Shown here piece after piece: positions 54,298-62,818 of a stretch of 64,000 nucleotides of DNA. The stretch covers positions 92,422 through 156,421 of the forward strand of contig JALNTX010000011.1 in NCBI GenBank assembly GCA_035726825.1, written 5' to 3'. The DNA is from Pseudocitrobacter sp913778145 (GTDB lineage Bacteria > Pseudomonadota > Gammaproteobacteria > Enterobacterales > Enterobacteriaceae). Numbering within the stretch: the first letter of the stretch is position 1; every line of letters begins with the position of its first letter. The notes under the pieces were generated by a model. The model saw only the letters and a program-made list of their open reading frames with translations. It did not search any database and was not told the origin of the DNA. The position numbers and the translations under genes are program-made.

Positions 54298-55197
54298 CTA
54301 CACCCAATCCCTGACCTTAATAAACTCGCTCAGCGCCGCTTCCGGGCTGCCCGCTTCCGGCTGATAATCATATTCCCAGCGCACCAGCGGCGGCATCGAC
54401 ATCAAAATGGATTCGGTGCGCCCGCCGGTTTGTAAGCCAAACAGCGTGCCGCGATCCCAGACCAGATTAAATTCGACGTAGCGGCCACGGCGGTAAAGCT
54501 GGAAATTGCGCTCGCGCTCGCCCCAGATAGCCGCTTTGCGTCGCTTAACGATCGGCAAATACGCGTCGGTAAAACCGTTTCCCACCGCCTGCATAAAGGC
54601 AAAGCAGCTGGCAAAATCCGGCGTATTCAGATCGTCAAAGAACAGCCCGCCAATGCCGCGCTGCTCGTTGCGGTGCTTAATGAAGAAGTAATCGTCGCAC
54701 CATTTTTTATAGCGCGGATAAACGTCTTCTCCGAAGGGCTGACACAGGTCACGCGCGGTACGGTGCCAGTGAATAGCGTCTTCTTCGAAACCGTAAAACG
54801 GTGTTAAATCGAAGCCGCCGCCAAACCACCACACCGGGTCAGCGCCCGGTTTTTCAGCGATAAAGAAACGCACGTTGGCATGGCTGGTGGGAACATACGG
54901 ATTGCGCGGATGCACCACCAGCGACACGCCCATCGCTTCGAAGCTGCGCCCGGCAAGTTCCGGGCGGTGCGCGGTGGCTGATGCAGGCATCGCATCACCG
55001 TGTACGTGCGAGAAGTTAACGCCTGCCTGCTCGAAGATCTCACCGTCACGTAGCACGCGGCTGCGACCGCCGCCGCCCGCGTCGCGCTGCCAGCTGTCTT
55101 CAATAAACGCACCGCCGTCCAGCGCAGAAAGTTGCTGGCAGATATCGTCCTGCAATTGCAGTAAAAAGGCTTTTACCTGGTTTGCATCAACGGTCAT
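54298..55197 (-). CDS. hemF: Oxygen-dependent coproporphyrinogen III oxidase
   Basis: Oxidatively decarboxylates coproporphyrinogen III to protoporphyrinogen IX in aerobic haem synthesis. The 299 residues equal E. coli HemF. Signatures include WFGGGFDLTPFYGFEEDA, KKWCDDYFFIKHR and RGIGGLFFDDL. Its ATG overlaps the amiA stop as TAATG, so the two are coupled. Confidence 0.97.
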   Translation of the reverse strand: MTVDANQVKAFLLQLQDDICQQLSALDGGAFIEDSWQRDAGGGGRSRVLRDGEIFEQAGVNFSHVHGDAMPASATAHRPELAGRSFEAMGVSLVVHPRNPYVPTSHANVRFFIAEKPGADPVWWFGGGFDLTPFYGFEEDAIHWHRTARDLCQPFGEDVYPRYKKWCDDYFFIKHRNEQRGIGGLFFDDLNTPDFASCFAFMQAVGNGFTDAYLPIVKRRKAAIWGERERNFQLYRRGRYVEFNLVWDRGTLFGLQTGGRTESILMSMPPLVRWEYDYQPEAGSPEAALSEFIKVRDWV

Positions 55198-56063
55198 TAG
55201 CGTTTCCTGGCGTGGGCTTTCTGGTTATCGAACCAGTGGAAATAGCTGATGATACCCGACGCAATCGCGTTGGCGATTTTTTGACGAAATGCCGTGGTGC
55301 CCAGCAGACGTTCTTCTTCCGGGTTGGTGATGAACGAAGTCTCAACCAGTACCGACGGAATGGACGGCGACTTCAGCACCACAAACGCGGCCTGTTCAGT
55401 GCCTTTACTGTGCAGCTTGTGCACCGGCTTAATCTTTTTCAGAATATGCGAGCCCAGCGTCAGGCTGTTCTTGATGGTATCGGTTTGCACCAGGTCGAAC
55501 AGGACCTGCTGGAGCAGGTGATCTTTATCCGTGGTTTTTTTACCCGCGACTTCATCCGCCCGGTTTTCACGGTCAGAAAGGTATTTTGCCATTGCGCTAC
55601 TCGCGCCACGGTTAGATAGCGCAAACACCGACGCCCCGGCGGCAGATGGATTGGTAAAGCCGTCGGCGTGAATCGACATAAAGAGGTCCGCGCCGTGTTT
55701 GTGGGCGATCTCTACGCGATCGTATAGGGGAATAAAGGTATCGCCGGAACGGGTTAAGCGCGCGTCAATGCCCTGGCTGCGCAGAATCGAACGCACGTTT
55801 TTGGCAATCGCCAGCACCACGTGTTTCTCTTTCGAACCGTTGCGGCCAATCGCGCCGGTATCAATACCGCCGTGACCTGGGTCGAGAACCACGATGCGTT
55901 TACCCGATTTTTTCGCCGCAGGTTTGCTGTGCCCGTTGCTGGTTTTTAACGGCGCCTCTTTGGCGGTCGCATGGGATATTCCTGACAACGTCAGGGCTGC
56001 CAGTCCGGCTTTCAGCACCTGGCGGCGCGAAGCAAGTGATTTTAAAGGTTTAAAAGTGCTCAT
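55197..56063 (-). CDS. amiA: N-acetylmuramoyl-L-alanine amidase AmiA
   Basis: Periplasmic zinc amidase that cleaves septal peptidoglycan for daughter-cell separation. The 288 residues have a twin-arginine signal (SRRQVLKAGLAALTLSG). Amidase_3 motifs are DPGHGGIDTGAIG (zinc His), the Glu in KEKHVVLAIAKN, the second zinc His in SIHADGFTN, and the catalytic Glu in VLVETSFITNPEE. A blocking helix lies between, for activation by EnvC. It is coupled to hemF. Confidence 0.96.
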   Translation of the reverse strand: MSTFKPLKSLASRRQVLKAGLAALTLSGISHATAKEAPLKTSNGHSKPAAKKSGKRIVVLDPGHGGIDTGAIGRNGSKEKHVVLAIAKNVRSILRSQGIDARLTRSGDTFIPLYDRVEIAHKHGADLFMSIHADGFTNPSAAGASVFALSNRGASSAMAKYLSDRENRADEVAGKKTTDKDHLLQQVLFDLVQTDTIKNSLTLGSHILKKIKPVHKLHSKGTEQAAFVVLKSPSIPSVLVETSFITNPEEERLLGTTAFRQKIANAIASGIISYFHWFDNQKAHARKR

Positions 56064-56277
56064 TCGGCCTGAGTTGTAAAAAATAGTGTTCCAGATGTTA
56101 TATCGTATCGCGTATTCCGTTACGACTACTGAAGATTAGAATTGTTTTACTTTTCATTTCAATACGTGACGAAGCGGCATTATGGCATTTTTTTGCGCGA
56201 TTTTCGCCAGATATTGGCTAATTCGGACGATCACGCCATAATCACTGTTTTTAAACCCGGAAAGGGGCAGAGATACC

Positions 56278-56703
56278 ATGGAGATACGCGTTTTTCGCCA
56301 GGCCGATTTCGAAGAGGTCATCACCCTATGGGAGCGATGCGATCTGCTGCGCCCATGGAACGATCCTGAAATGGATATCGAACGCAAAGTGCATCACGAC
56401 GTCAGCCTGTTTCTGGTGGCAGAAGTGAATGGCGAAGTAGTGGGTACGGTGATGGGCGGCTATGACGGCCATCGCGGCTCGGCCTACTACCTTGGCGTGC
56501 ACCCGGAATTTCGCGGGCGCGGCATTGCCAATGCGCTGCTCAATCGTCTCGAGAAAAAGCTCATTGCGCGCGGCTGTCCGAAAATCCAGATTATGATCCG
56601 CGAAGACAACGACGTGGTGCTGGGCATGTATGAACGCCTGGGCTACGAGCACAGCGACGTGCTGAATTTAGGTAAGCGCCTGATTGAAGATGAAGAGTAC
56701 TGA
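56278..56703 (+). CDS. ypeA: GNAT-family N-acetyltransferase YpeA
   Basis: A 141-residue acetyltransferase. The acetyl-CoA loop is YLGVHPEFRGRGIANALLNRLEKK near 78-101. It is the size and sequence of E. coli YpeA. The substrate is not established. Its 3' end overlaps the start of yfeZ by 14 bases. Confidence 0.95.
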   Translation: MEIRVFRQADFEEVITLWERCDLLRPWNDPEMDIERKVHHDVSLFLVAEVNGEVVGTVMGGYDGHRGSAYYLGVHPEFRGRGIANALLNRLEKKLIARGCPKIQIMIREDNDVVLGMYERLGYEHSDVLNLGKRLIEDEEY

Positions 56704-57139
56704 GTTTTTCCCTTCCGATTACGACCATCATGGCCGCCTGCGTTTACCCTTCCTGTTCTGGCTTGTACTTTTACTACAGGCCCGAACATGGGTATTGTTC
56801 GTAATTGCTGGCGCATCTCGAGAGCAGGGCGGCGCGCTGCTTGGGCTGTTTTATCCCGATCACGATAACTTCTGGCTCGGCCTGCTGCCCGGCATGCCTG
56901 CGGTGCTGACTTTCCTGATGAGCGGCAGGCGGCAGCATTTTCCCCGATTCTGGCGCGCGCTGCGTCCGCTGTTGATTATCGCCCAGTGTGTGCTGCTGGT
57001 CTGGCAACCCTGGCTCTGGCTTCAGGGTGAACCGCTTTCCGGCATTAGCCTGAGTCTGGTGCTCATCGACCTGTTTGCGCTCTGGTGGTTGATGACTAAT
57101 CCCCGATTACGCGCCTGTTTCCGGGAAATTACAGAATAA
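56690..57139 (+). CDS. yfeZ: YfeZ inner-membrane protein
   Basis: A 149-residue protein with four hydrophobic segments (about 19-38, 63-81, 91-107, 116-135). The start FFPSDYDHHGRLRLPFLFW matches E. coli YfeZ. ATG 56690 lies inside the end of ypeA, so translation is probably coupled. It is followed by yfeY. Function unknown. Confidence 0.92.
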   Translation: MKSTEFFPSDYDHHGRLRLPFLFWLVLLLQARTWVLFVIAGASREQGGALLGLFYPDHDNFWLGLLPGMPAVLTFLMSGRRQHFPRFWRALRPLLIIAQCVLLVWQPWLWLQGEPLSGISLSLVLIDLFALWWLMTNPRLRACFREITE

Positions 57140-57201
57140 AGTGCACTTTTTGCCTTGTGTACACTCCAACAGGCGTTGAACAAATAAGAAAGGACTTAGA
57201 G

Positions 57202-57777
57202 ATGAAATCGCTGCGTTTACTTGTATGTGCCCTGCCGCTGGCCTTAGCCGGCTGTTCCACGCTCTCTTCGGTGAACTGGTCTGCGGCAAACCCGTGGAAC
57301 TGGTTTGGTTCTTCGACCGAAGTCACGGAGCAGGGCGTCGGCGGCATCACCAGCACCACCGCGCTGGATGAACAGGCGATTAGCGACGCGTTGGGCGGCG
57401 ACTATCGCCTGCGCAGCGGGATGAAAACCGATAACGGTACCATCGTGCGTTACTTCGAAGCGCTCAATGGCGACAAGCTGGCGCTGGTGGTGAACGGTGA
57501 AAATGGCAGCGTAAGCCGCATTGACGTGCTGGATAGCGCCATTAAAACCGACAGCGGCGTCAAGATTGGCACAACCTTCAGCGATATCTACAGCAAAGCT
57601 TACGGGCACTGCCAGAAAGCCACCGGTGATGATAGCGCGGGCGTCGAATGTAAAGCCGAAGGCAGCCAGCATATTAGTTATCTCTTTACCGGCGAATGGA
57701 GCGGCCCGCAGGGCTTAATGCCGTCCGATGACGCGCTGAAAAACTGGACGCTGAAGAAGATCGTCTGGCGTCGTTAA
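57202..57777 (+). CDS. yfeY: YfeY lipoprotein (DUF1131)
   Basis: A 191-residue lipoprotein with lipobox LALAGC near residues 12-17. The body matches E. coli YfeY, a sigma-E-regulated envelope protein. ATG 57202 follows AAAGGA; the frame is open to 57157 but not homologous. A sigma-70-like TACACT lies near 57160; I could not see a convincing sigma-E promoter. Confidence 0.93.
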   Translation: MKSLRLLVCALPLALAGCSTLSSVNWSAANPWNWFGSSTEVTEQGVGGITSTTALDEQAISDALGGDYRLRSGMKTDNGTIVRYFEALNGDKLALVVNGENGSVSRIDVLDSAIKTDSGVKIGTTFSDIYSKAYGHCQKATGDDSAGVECKAEGSQHISYLFTGEWSGPQGLMPSDDALKNWTLKKIVWRR

Positions 57778-57836
57778 TTTTGCGCAAGGTTAATCCTTCG
57801 TGCTGAAAAAACGCGTACAATAGCCCTCATAAATTG

Positions 57837-57862
57837 AATGCCACGATGTCGTGGCATTTTTG
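57837..57862 (+). terminator. Hairpin and T-run in the yfeX leader
   Basis: AATGCCACGA / TCGTGGCATT with a very tight loop, followed by TTT, lies 60 bases after yfeY and 14 bases before the yfeX ATG. A TACAAT hexamer at 57816-57821 could start a transcript just upstream, so the stem may act as a terminator for yfeY or as a control element for yfeX. Confidence 0.55.
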
Positions 57863-57875
57863 TGAAGGAGGAGCG

Positions 57876-58775
57876 ATGTCTCAGGTTCAGAGCGGCATTT
57901 TGCCGGAACATTGCCGCGCGGCGATTTGGATTGAAGCCAATGTTAAAGGGGATGTAAACGCCCTTCGTCAGAGCAGCAAAATTTTCGCCGATAAACTGGC
58001 TGGTTTTCAGGGTAAATTCCCCGATGCGCATTTAGGCGCAGTTGTCGCCTTCGGCCCCAAAGTGTGGCGCGAACTGAGCGGCGGCGTGGGTGCAGAAGAG
58101 CTGAAAGATTTCCCGGGCTACGGCAAGGGCCTCGCGCCAGCAACCCAGTTTGATGTGCTGATCCATATTCTCTCTTTACGCCAGGATATTAACTTCTCTG
58201 TTGCGCAGGCGGCGGTGGAAGCTTTTGGCGACAGCATTGATGTCCAGGAAGAGATCCACGGTTTCCGTTGGGTGGAAGAACGTGATCTGAGCGGTTTCGT
58301 CGATGGCACGGAAAACCCGGCGGGTGAAGAAACGCGTCGCGAAGTGGCTGTCATTAAAGACGGCGTCGATGCGGGCGGCAGCTATGTGTTTGTTCAGCGT
58401 TGGGAACATAACCTTAAACAGTTGAACCGCATGAGCATTCCGGATCAGGAAATGATGATTGGCCGCACTAAAGAAGCTAACGAAGAGATCGACGGCGACG
58501 ATCGTCCGGTAACCTCTCACCTGAGTCGCGTCGACCTGAAAGAAGACGGCAAAGGGCTGAAAATTGTTCGCCAGAGCCTGCCGTACGGCACCGCCAGCGG
58601 CACACATGGTCTCTATTTCTGCTCTTACTGCGCGCGTTTACACAACATCGAACAGCAACTGCTGAGTATGTTCGGCGACACCGACGGTAAACGTGACGCG
58701 ATGCTGCGCTTCACCAAACCGGTTACCGGCGGCTACTACTTCGCGCCGTCGCTGGATCGTTTACTGGCGCTGTAA
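57876..58775 (+). CDS. yfeX: Dye-decolorizing peroxidase YfeX
   Basis: Haem peroxidase of the DyP family that oxidises porphyrinogens and dyes with peroxide. ATG 57876, behind AAGGAGGAG, gives 299 residues as in E. coli. The distal Asp is in GFVDGTENP near 143 and the proximal haem-ligand His in VQRWEHNL near 215. The C-terminal MLRFTKPVTGGYYFAPS is conserved. Confidence 0.96.
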   Translation: MSQVQSGILPEHCRAAIWIEANVKGDVNALRQSSKIFADKLAGFQGKFPDAHLGAVVAFGPKVWRELSGGVGAEELKDFPGYGKGLAPATQFDVLIHILSLRQDINFSVAQAAVEAFGDSIDVQEEIHGFRWVEERDLSGFVDGTENPAGEETRREVAVIKDGVDAGGSYVFVQRWEHNLKQLNRMSIPDQEMMIGRTKEANEEIDGDDRPVTSHLSRVDLKEDGKGLKIVRQSLPYGTASGTHGLYFCSYCARLHNIEQQLLSMFGDTDGKRDAMLRFTKPVTGGYYFAPSLDRLLAL

Positions 58776-58778
58776 GAG

Positions 58779-59000
58779 ATGCCTGATGGCGCTACGCTTA
58801 TCAGGCCTACGGACCGCACGTACCTTGTAGGCCGGGTAAGGCGTCAGCCGCCATCCTGCAAAGTACCCGCACAACGCATGATGGCGCTACGCTTATCAGG
58901 CCTACGGACCGCACGTACCTTGTAGGCCGGGTAAGGCGTCAGCCGCCACCCGGCAACGTGCCCGCACAACGCCTGATGGCGCTACGCTTATCAGGCCAAC
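58779..59000. repeat. Tandem BIME array, 95-base period
   Basis: GATGGCGCTACGCTTATCAG starts at 58785, 58880 and 58975, so the array has two full 95-base units and a partial third. Each unit holds a REP and an inverted REP (GTAGGCCGGGTAAGGCG...) separated by GACCGCACGTACCT. The units are almost identical, which implies recent expansion. K-12 has the murQP/murR/yfeW genes between yfeX and ucpA. Confidence 0.92.
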
Positions 59001-59006
59001 CTGCTC

Positions 59007-59032
59007 ATCCCCGCACGCGCGGGGATTTTTTT
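59007..59032 (+). terminator. Terminator between the BIME array and ucpA
   Basis: ATCCCCGC / GCGGGGAT with a 4-base loop followed by seven T. It closes yfeX-direction transcription. The remaining 111 bases before ucpA are AT-rich and should hold its promoter. Confidence 0.8.
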
Positions 59033-59143
59033 ACCTGAGATTTACCCTAATTAGTGAGCTGTTCCGCAGTATTCATTTGTTTTTAATGTATTTTCATTGT
59101 TAATGGAGTGTAAGACTCTATCTTCAAAAGGGAGAACATTGAA

Positions 59144-59935
59144 ATGGGTAAACTCACGGGTAAAACAGCATTGATTACGGGCGCATACCAGGGCATTGGT
59201 GAAGGTATCGCCAGAACCTTTGCCCGCCATGGCGCGAACCTGATCCTGCTGGATATTTCCGATGAGCTTGAAAAACTGGCCTACGATCTGGCCGGACGTG
59301 GCTATCGTTGTACGGTCGTGAAGGCCGACGTGCGCGATTTCGCTGCTGTTCAGGCGGCCATCGCGCAGGCCAAAGAGCGGGAAAGTAAAATCGATATTCT
59401 GGTCAATAACGCGGGCGTTTGCCGCTTAGGCAGCTTCCTCGAAATGAGTGAAAAAGACCGTGATTTCCACATTGATGTGAATATCAAAGGCGTTTGGAAC
59501 GTCACGCGAGCCGTATTGCCTGATATGGTGGCGCGCGGCGATGGGCGCATCGTGATGATGTCATCGGTCACGGGCGATATGGTGGCGGACCCAGGCGAAA
59601 CGGCGTATGCGATGTCGAAAGCGGCGATTATTGGCTTAACTAAATCGCTGGCGGTGGAGTATGCGCAATCGGGTATCCGCGTAAACGCCATTTGCCCTGG
59701 CTACGTGCGCACGCCAATGGCGGAAAGCATCGCGCGTCAGTCAAACCCGGAAGACCCTGAATCGGTGCTGACGGAGATGGCAAAAGCCATTCCGCTGCGT
59801 CGTCTGGCGAACCCGCTGGAAGTCGGCGAACTGGCGGCATTCCTGGCTTCCGATGAGTCGAGCTACCTGACCGGCACGCAGAACGTCATCGACGGCGGCA
59901 GTACGCTACCGGAAAGCGTAAGCGTCGGTATCTGA
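59144..59935 (+). CDS. ucpA: Short-chain oxidoreductase UcpA
   Basis: A 263-residue SDR-family dehydrogenase. The nucleotide loop is TGAYQGIGEGIA near 12-23, the structural NNAG is at about 89-92, and the catalytic Tyr/Lys are in YAMSKAA. It matches E. coli UcpA, upstream of cysP. The substrate is not established; it has been linked to furfural tolerance. Confidence 0.95.
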   Translation: MGKLTGKTALITGAYQGIGEGIARTFARHGANLILLDISDELEKLAYDLAGRGYRCTVVKADVRDFAAVQAAIAQAKERESKIDILVNNAGVCRLGSFLEMSEKDRDFHIDVNIKGVWNVTRAVLPDMVARGDGRIVMMSSVTGDMVADPGETAYAMSKAAIIGLTKSLAVEYAQSGIRVNAICPGYVRTPMAESIARQSNPEDPESVLTEMAKAIPLRRLANPLEVGELAAFLASDESSYLTGTQNVIDGGSTLPESVSVGI

Positions 59936-60013
59936 GTCTGACGACCTGCCTCTTCGTGTTCTACGAAGAGGCTTAAAGCCTTATTCCCTTTTAAACTTCC
60001 AAATCACCAAACG

Positions 60014-60057
60014 GTATATAAAACCGTTACTCCTTTCACACCCGTTATAAATACACT
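60014..60057 (+). promoter_or_regulatory. cysP promoter with CysB-type sequence
   Basis: ATATAAAACCGTTA and CCCGTTATAAAT lie as related half-sites at about 60015-60052, just upstream of TACACT (60052-60057), a plausible -10. The -35 is poor, as expected for a CysB-activated promoter. Assignment rests on the known CysB control of cysPUWAM. Confidence 0.55.
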
Positions 60058-60093
60058 GATGCTTAGAGAATCATCACACGACAAGGGTGCGCA

Positions 60094-61110
60094 ATGGCCG
60101 TTAACTTACTGAAAAAAGGATACCTGACGTTGGCAGCCTCCATGCTGCTGGTTGCGCAGGCGCAGGCAACTGAGTTGCTGAACAGTTCTTATGACGTCTC
60201 CCGCGAGCTGTTTGCCGCCCTGAACCCGCCGTTTGAGCAACAATGGGCCAAAGATAACGGCGGCGACAAACTGACGATAAAACAATCTCATGCCGGGTCA
60301 TCAAAACAGGCGCTGGCAATTTTGCAGGGCTTAAAAGCAGACGTTGTAACTTATAACCAGGTGACCGACGTACAAATCCTGCATGACAAAGGCAAGCTGA
60401 TCCCGGCCGACTGGCAGTCGCGCCTGCCGAATAACAGCTCGCCGTTCTACTCCACCATGGGCTTCCTGGTGCGTAAGGGCAACCCGAAGAATATCCACGA
60501 CTGGAACGATCTGGTGCGCTCCGACGTGAAACTGATTTTCCCGAACCCGAAAACGTCTGGTAACGCGCGTTATACCTACCTGGCAGCATGGGGCGCAGCG
60601 GATAAAGCTGACGGTGGCGACAAAGCCAAAACCGAACAGTTTATGACTCAGTTCCTGAAAAACGTTGAAGTGTTCGATACCGGCGGTCGTGGCGCGACCA
60701 CCACCTTTGCCGAGCGCGGCCTGGGCGATGTACTGATTAGCTTTGAATCGGAAGTGAACAACATCCGCAAACAGTACGAAGCGCAGGGCTTTGAAGTGGT
60801 GATTCCGAAAACCAACATTCTGGCGGAATTCCCGGTGGCGTGGGTCGATAAGAACGTGCAAGCCAACGGTACCGAAAAAGCAGCAAAAGCCTATCTGAAT
60901 TGGCTTTACAGCCCGCAGGCGCAAACCATCATCACCGACTATTACTACCGCGTGAATAACCCGGAAGTCATGGACAAACTAAAAGATAAATTCCCGCAGA
61001 CCGAACTGTTCCGCGTGGAAGACAAATTTGGCTCCTGGCCGGAAGTGATGAAAACCCACTTCACCAGCGGCGGCGAGTTGGACAAGCTGTTAGCGGCGGG
61101 GCGTAAGTAA
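60094..61110 (+). CDS. cysP: Thiosulfate/sulfate-binding protein
   Basis: Periplasmic binding protein that delivers thiosulfate and sulfate to CysUWA. The 338 residues match E. coli CysP. The signal peptide (LTLAASMLLVAQAQA) is cleaved before TELLNSSYDVSRELF. Anion-binding motifs include SHAGSSKQA and NPKTSGNARY. It shares TAATG with cysU. Confidence 0.97.
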   Translation: MAVNLLKKGYLTLAASMLLVAQAQATELLNSSYDVSRELFAALNPPFEQQWAKDNGGDKLTIKQSHAGSSKQALAILQGLKADVVTYNQVTDVQILHDKGKLIPADWQSRLPNNSSPFYSTMGFLVRKGNPKNIHDWNDLVRSDVKLIFPNPKTSGNARYTYLAAWGAADKADGGDKAKTEQFMTQFLKNVEVFDTGGRGATTTFAERGLGDVLISFESEVNNIRKQYEAQGFEVVIPKTNILAEFPVAWVDKNVQANGTEKAAKAYLNWLYSPQAQTIITDYYYRVNNPEVMDKLKDKFPQTELFRVEDKFGSWPEVMKTHFTSGGELDKLLAAGRK

Positions 61111-61943
61111 TGTTTGCAGTTTCTTCAAGACGCGTGCTGCCGGGCTTTACCTTAAGCCTCGGCACCAGTCTGCTGTTTGTGTGCCTGATTTTGCTGTTGC
61201 CGCTCTCCGCGCTGGTGATGCAGCTCTCTGAGATGAGCTGGGCGCAGTACTGGGAGGTAATTACCAACCCGCAGGTTGTCGCGGCCTACAAAGTGACGCT
61301 GCTGTCGGCGTTTGTGGCATCGATTTTTAACGGCGTTTTCGGTCTGCTGATGGCGTGGATCCTAACCCGCTATCGCTTCCCAGGCCGCACGCTGCTTGAT
61401 GCGCTGATGGATTTACCCTTTGCGCTGCCAACGGCGGTAGCCGGTTTGACGCTGGCCTCGCTCTTTTCCGTAAACGGTTTTTACGGTGAATGGCTGGCGA
61501 AATTTGATATCAAAGTCACCTATACCTGGCTTGGGATCGCGGTGGCGATGGCCTTTACCAGCATTCCATTTGTGGTGCGTACCGTGCAGCCGGTGCTGGA
61601 AGAGTTAGGCCCGGAGTATGAAGAAGCGGCGGAAACGCTCGGCGCAACGCGCTGGCAGAGTTTCTGCAAAGTGGTGCTACCGGAGCTTTCTCCGGCGCTG
61701 GTGGCGGGGGTGGCGCTGTCGTTTACCCGTAGCCTTGGTGAGTTTGGCGCGGTGATTTTTATCGCCGGGAATATCGCCTGGAAGACGGAAGTGACGTCGC
61801 TGATGATTTTTGTGCGCTTGCAGGAGTTTGATTACCCGGCAGCGAGCGCGATTGCTTCGGTGATCCTCGCGGCATCCTTGCTGCTGCTGTTCTCAATTAA
61901 CACTCTGCAAAGTCGCTTTGGTCGGCGTGTGGTAGGTCATTAA
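61110..61943 (+). CDS. cysU: Sulfate/thiosulfate ABC permease CysU (CysT)
   Basis: One of two inner-membrane permeases of the sulfate/thiosulfate importer. The 277 residues have six membrane segments. The EAA coupling loop is EYEEAAETLGATRWQSFCKVVLP, read as EEAAETLGA near the middle of the C-terminal half. The start overlaps the cysP stop and its own stop overlaps the cysW start (TAATG). Confidence 0.97.
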   Translation: MFAVSSRRVLPGFTLSLGTSLLFVCLILLLPLSALVMQLSEMSWAQYWEVITNPQVVAAYKVTLLSAFVASIFNGVFGLLMAWILTRYRFPGRTLLDALMDLPFALPTAVAGLTLASLFSVNGFYGEWLAKFDIKVTYTWLGIAVAMAFTSIPFVVRTVQPVLEELGPEYEEAAETLGATRWQSFCKVVLPELSPALVAGVALSFTRSLGEFGAVIFIAGNIAWKTEVTSLMIFVRLQEFDYPAASAIASVILAASLLLLFSINTLQSRFGRRVVGH

Positions 61944-62818
61944 TGGCGGAAGTGACACAATTGAAGCGTTATGACGCGCGCCCGATTAACTGGGGCAAAT
62001 GGTTTCTGATTGGCACCGGGATGCTGGTATCGGCGTTCATTCTGCTGGTGCCGATGATTTACATCTTTGTGCAGGCATTCAGTAAAGGTCTGATGCCGGT
62101 TTTACAGAATCTGGCCGACCCGGACATGCTGCACGCCATCTGGCTGACGGTGATGATTGCGCTGATTGCCGTACCGGTAAACCTGGTGTTCGGCATTCTG
62201 TTGGCCTGGCTGGTGACGCGCTTTAACTTCCCCGGACGCCAGTTACTGCTGACACTGCTGGATATTCCGTTTGCCGTATCGCCGGTGGTTGCCGGTCTGG
62301 TGTATCTGCTGTTCTACGGCTCTAACGGCCCGCTCGGCGGCTGGCTGGATGAACATAATCTGCAAATTATGTTCTCCTGGCCGGGGATGGTGCTGGTCAC
62401 CATCTTCGTGACGTGTCCGTTTGTGGTGCGCGAACTGGTGCCGGTGATGTTAAGCCAGGGCAGCCAGGAAGACGAAGCGGCGATTTTGCTTGGCGCGTCT
62501 GGCTGGCAGATGTTCCGCCGCGTCACATTACCGAACATCCGCTGGGCGCTGCTTTATGGCGTGGTGTTGACCAACGCCCGCGCGATTGGCGAGTTTGGCG
62601 CGGTGTCGGTGGTTTCCGGCTCGATTCGCGGCGAAACCCTGTCGCTGCCGTTACAGATTGAATTGCTGGAGCAGGACTACAACACCGTCGGCTCCTTTAC
62701 CGCCGCCGCGCTGTTGACGCTGATGGCGATTATCACCCTGTTTTTAAAAAGTATGTTGCAGTGGCGCCTGGAGAATCAGGAAAAACGCGCACAGCAGGAG
62801 GAACATCATGAGCATTGA
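61943..62818 (+). CDS. cysW: Sulfate/thiosulfate ABC permease CysW
   Basis: Second permease subunit, pairing with CysU. The 291 residues have six membrane segments and the coupling loop EDEAAILLGASGWQMFRRV. The C-terminal basic tail (LENQEKRAQQEEHHEH) overlaps the cysA start by 11 bases, and the Shine-Dalgarno of cysA (AGGAGG) lies inside cysW. Confidence 0.97.
   Translation: MAEVTQLKRYDARPINWGKWFLIGTGMLVSAFILLVPMIYIFVQAFSKGLMPVLQNLADPDMLHAIWLTVMIALIAVPVNLVFGILLAWLVTRFNFPGRQLLLTLLDIPFAVSPVVAGLVYLLFYGSNGPLGGWLDEHNLQIMFSWPGMVLVTIFVTCPFVVRELVPVMLSQGSQEDEAAILLGASGWQMFRRVTLPNIRWALLYGVVLTNARAIGEFGAVSVVSGSIRGETLSLPLQIELLEQDYNTVGSFTAAALLTLMAIITLFLKSMLQWRLENQEKRAQQEEHHEH

Noticed and set aside
59007..59032. 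Hairpin resembling the type I-E CRISPR repeat core (CCCCGC...GCGGGG)
   Set aside because: It occurs once, is followed by a T-run and has no spacers or cas genes; it is a terminator.
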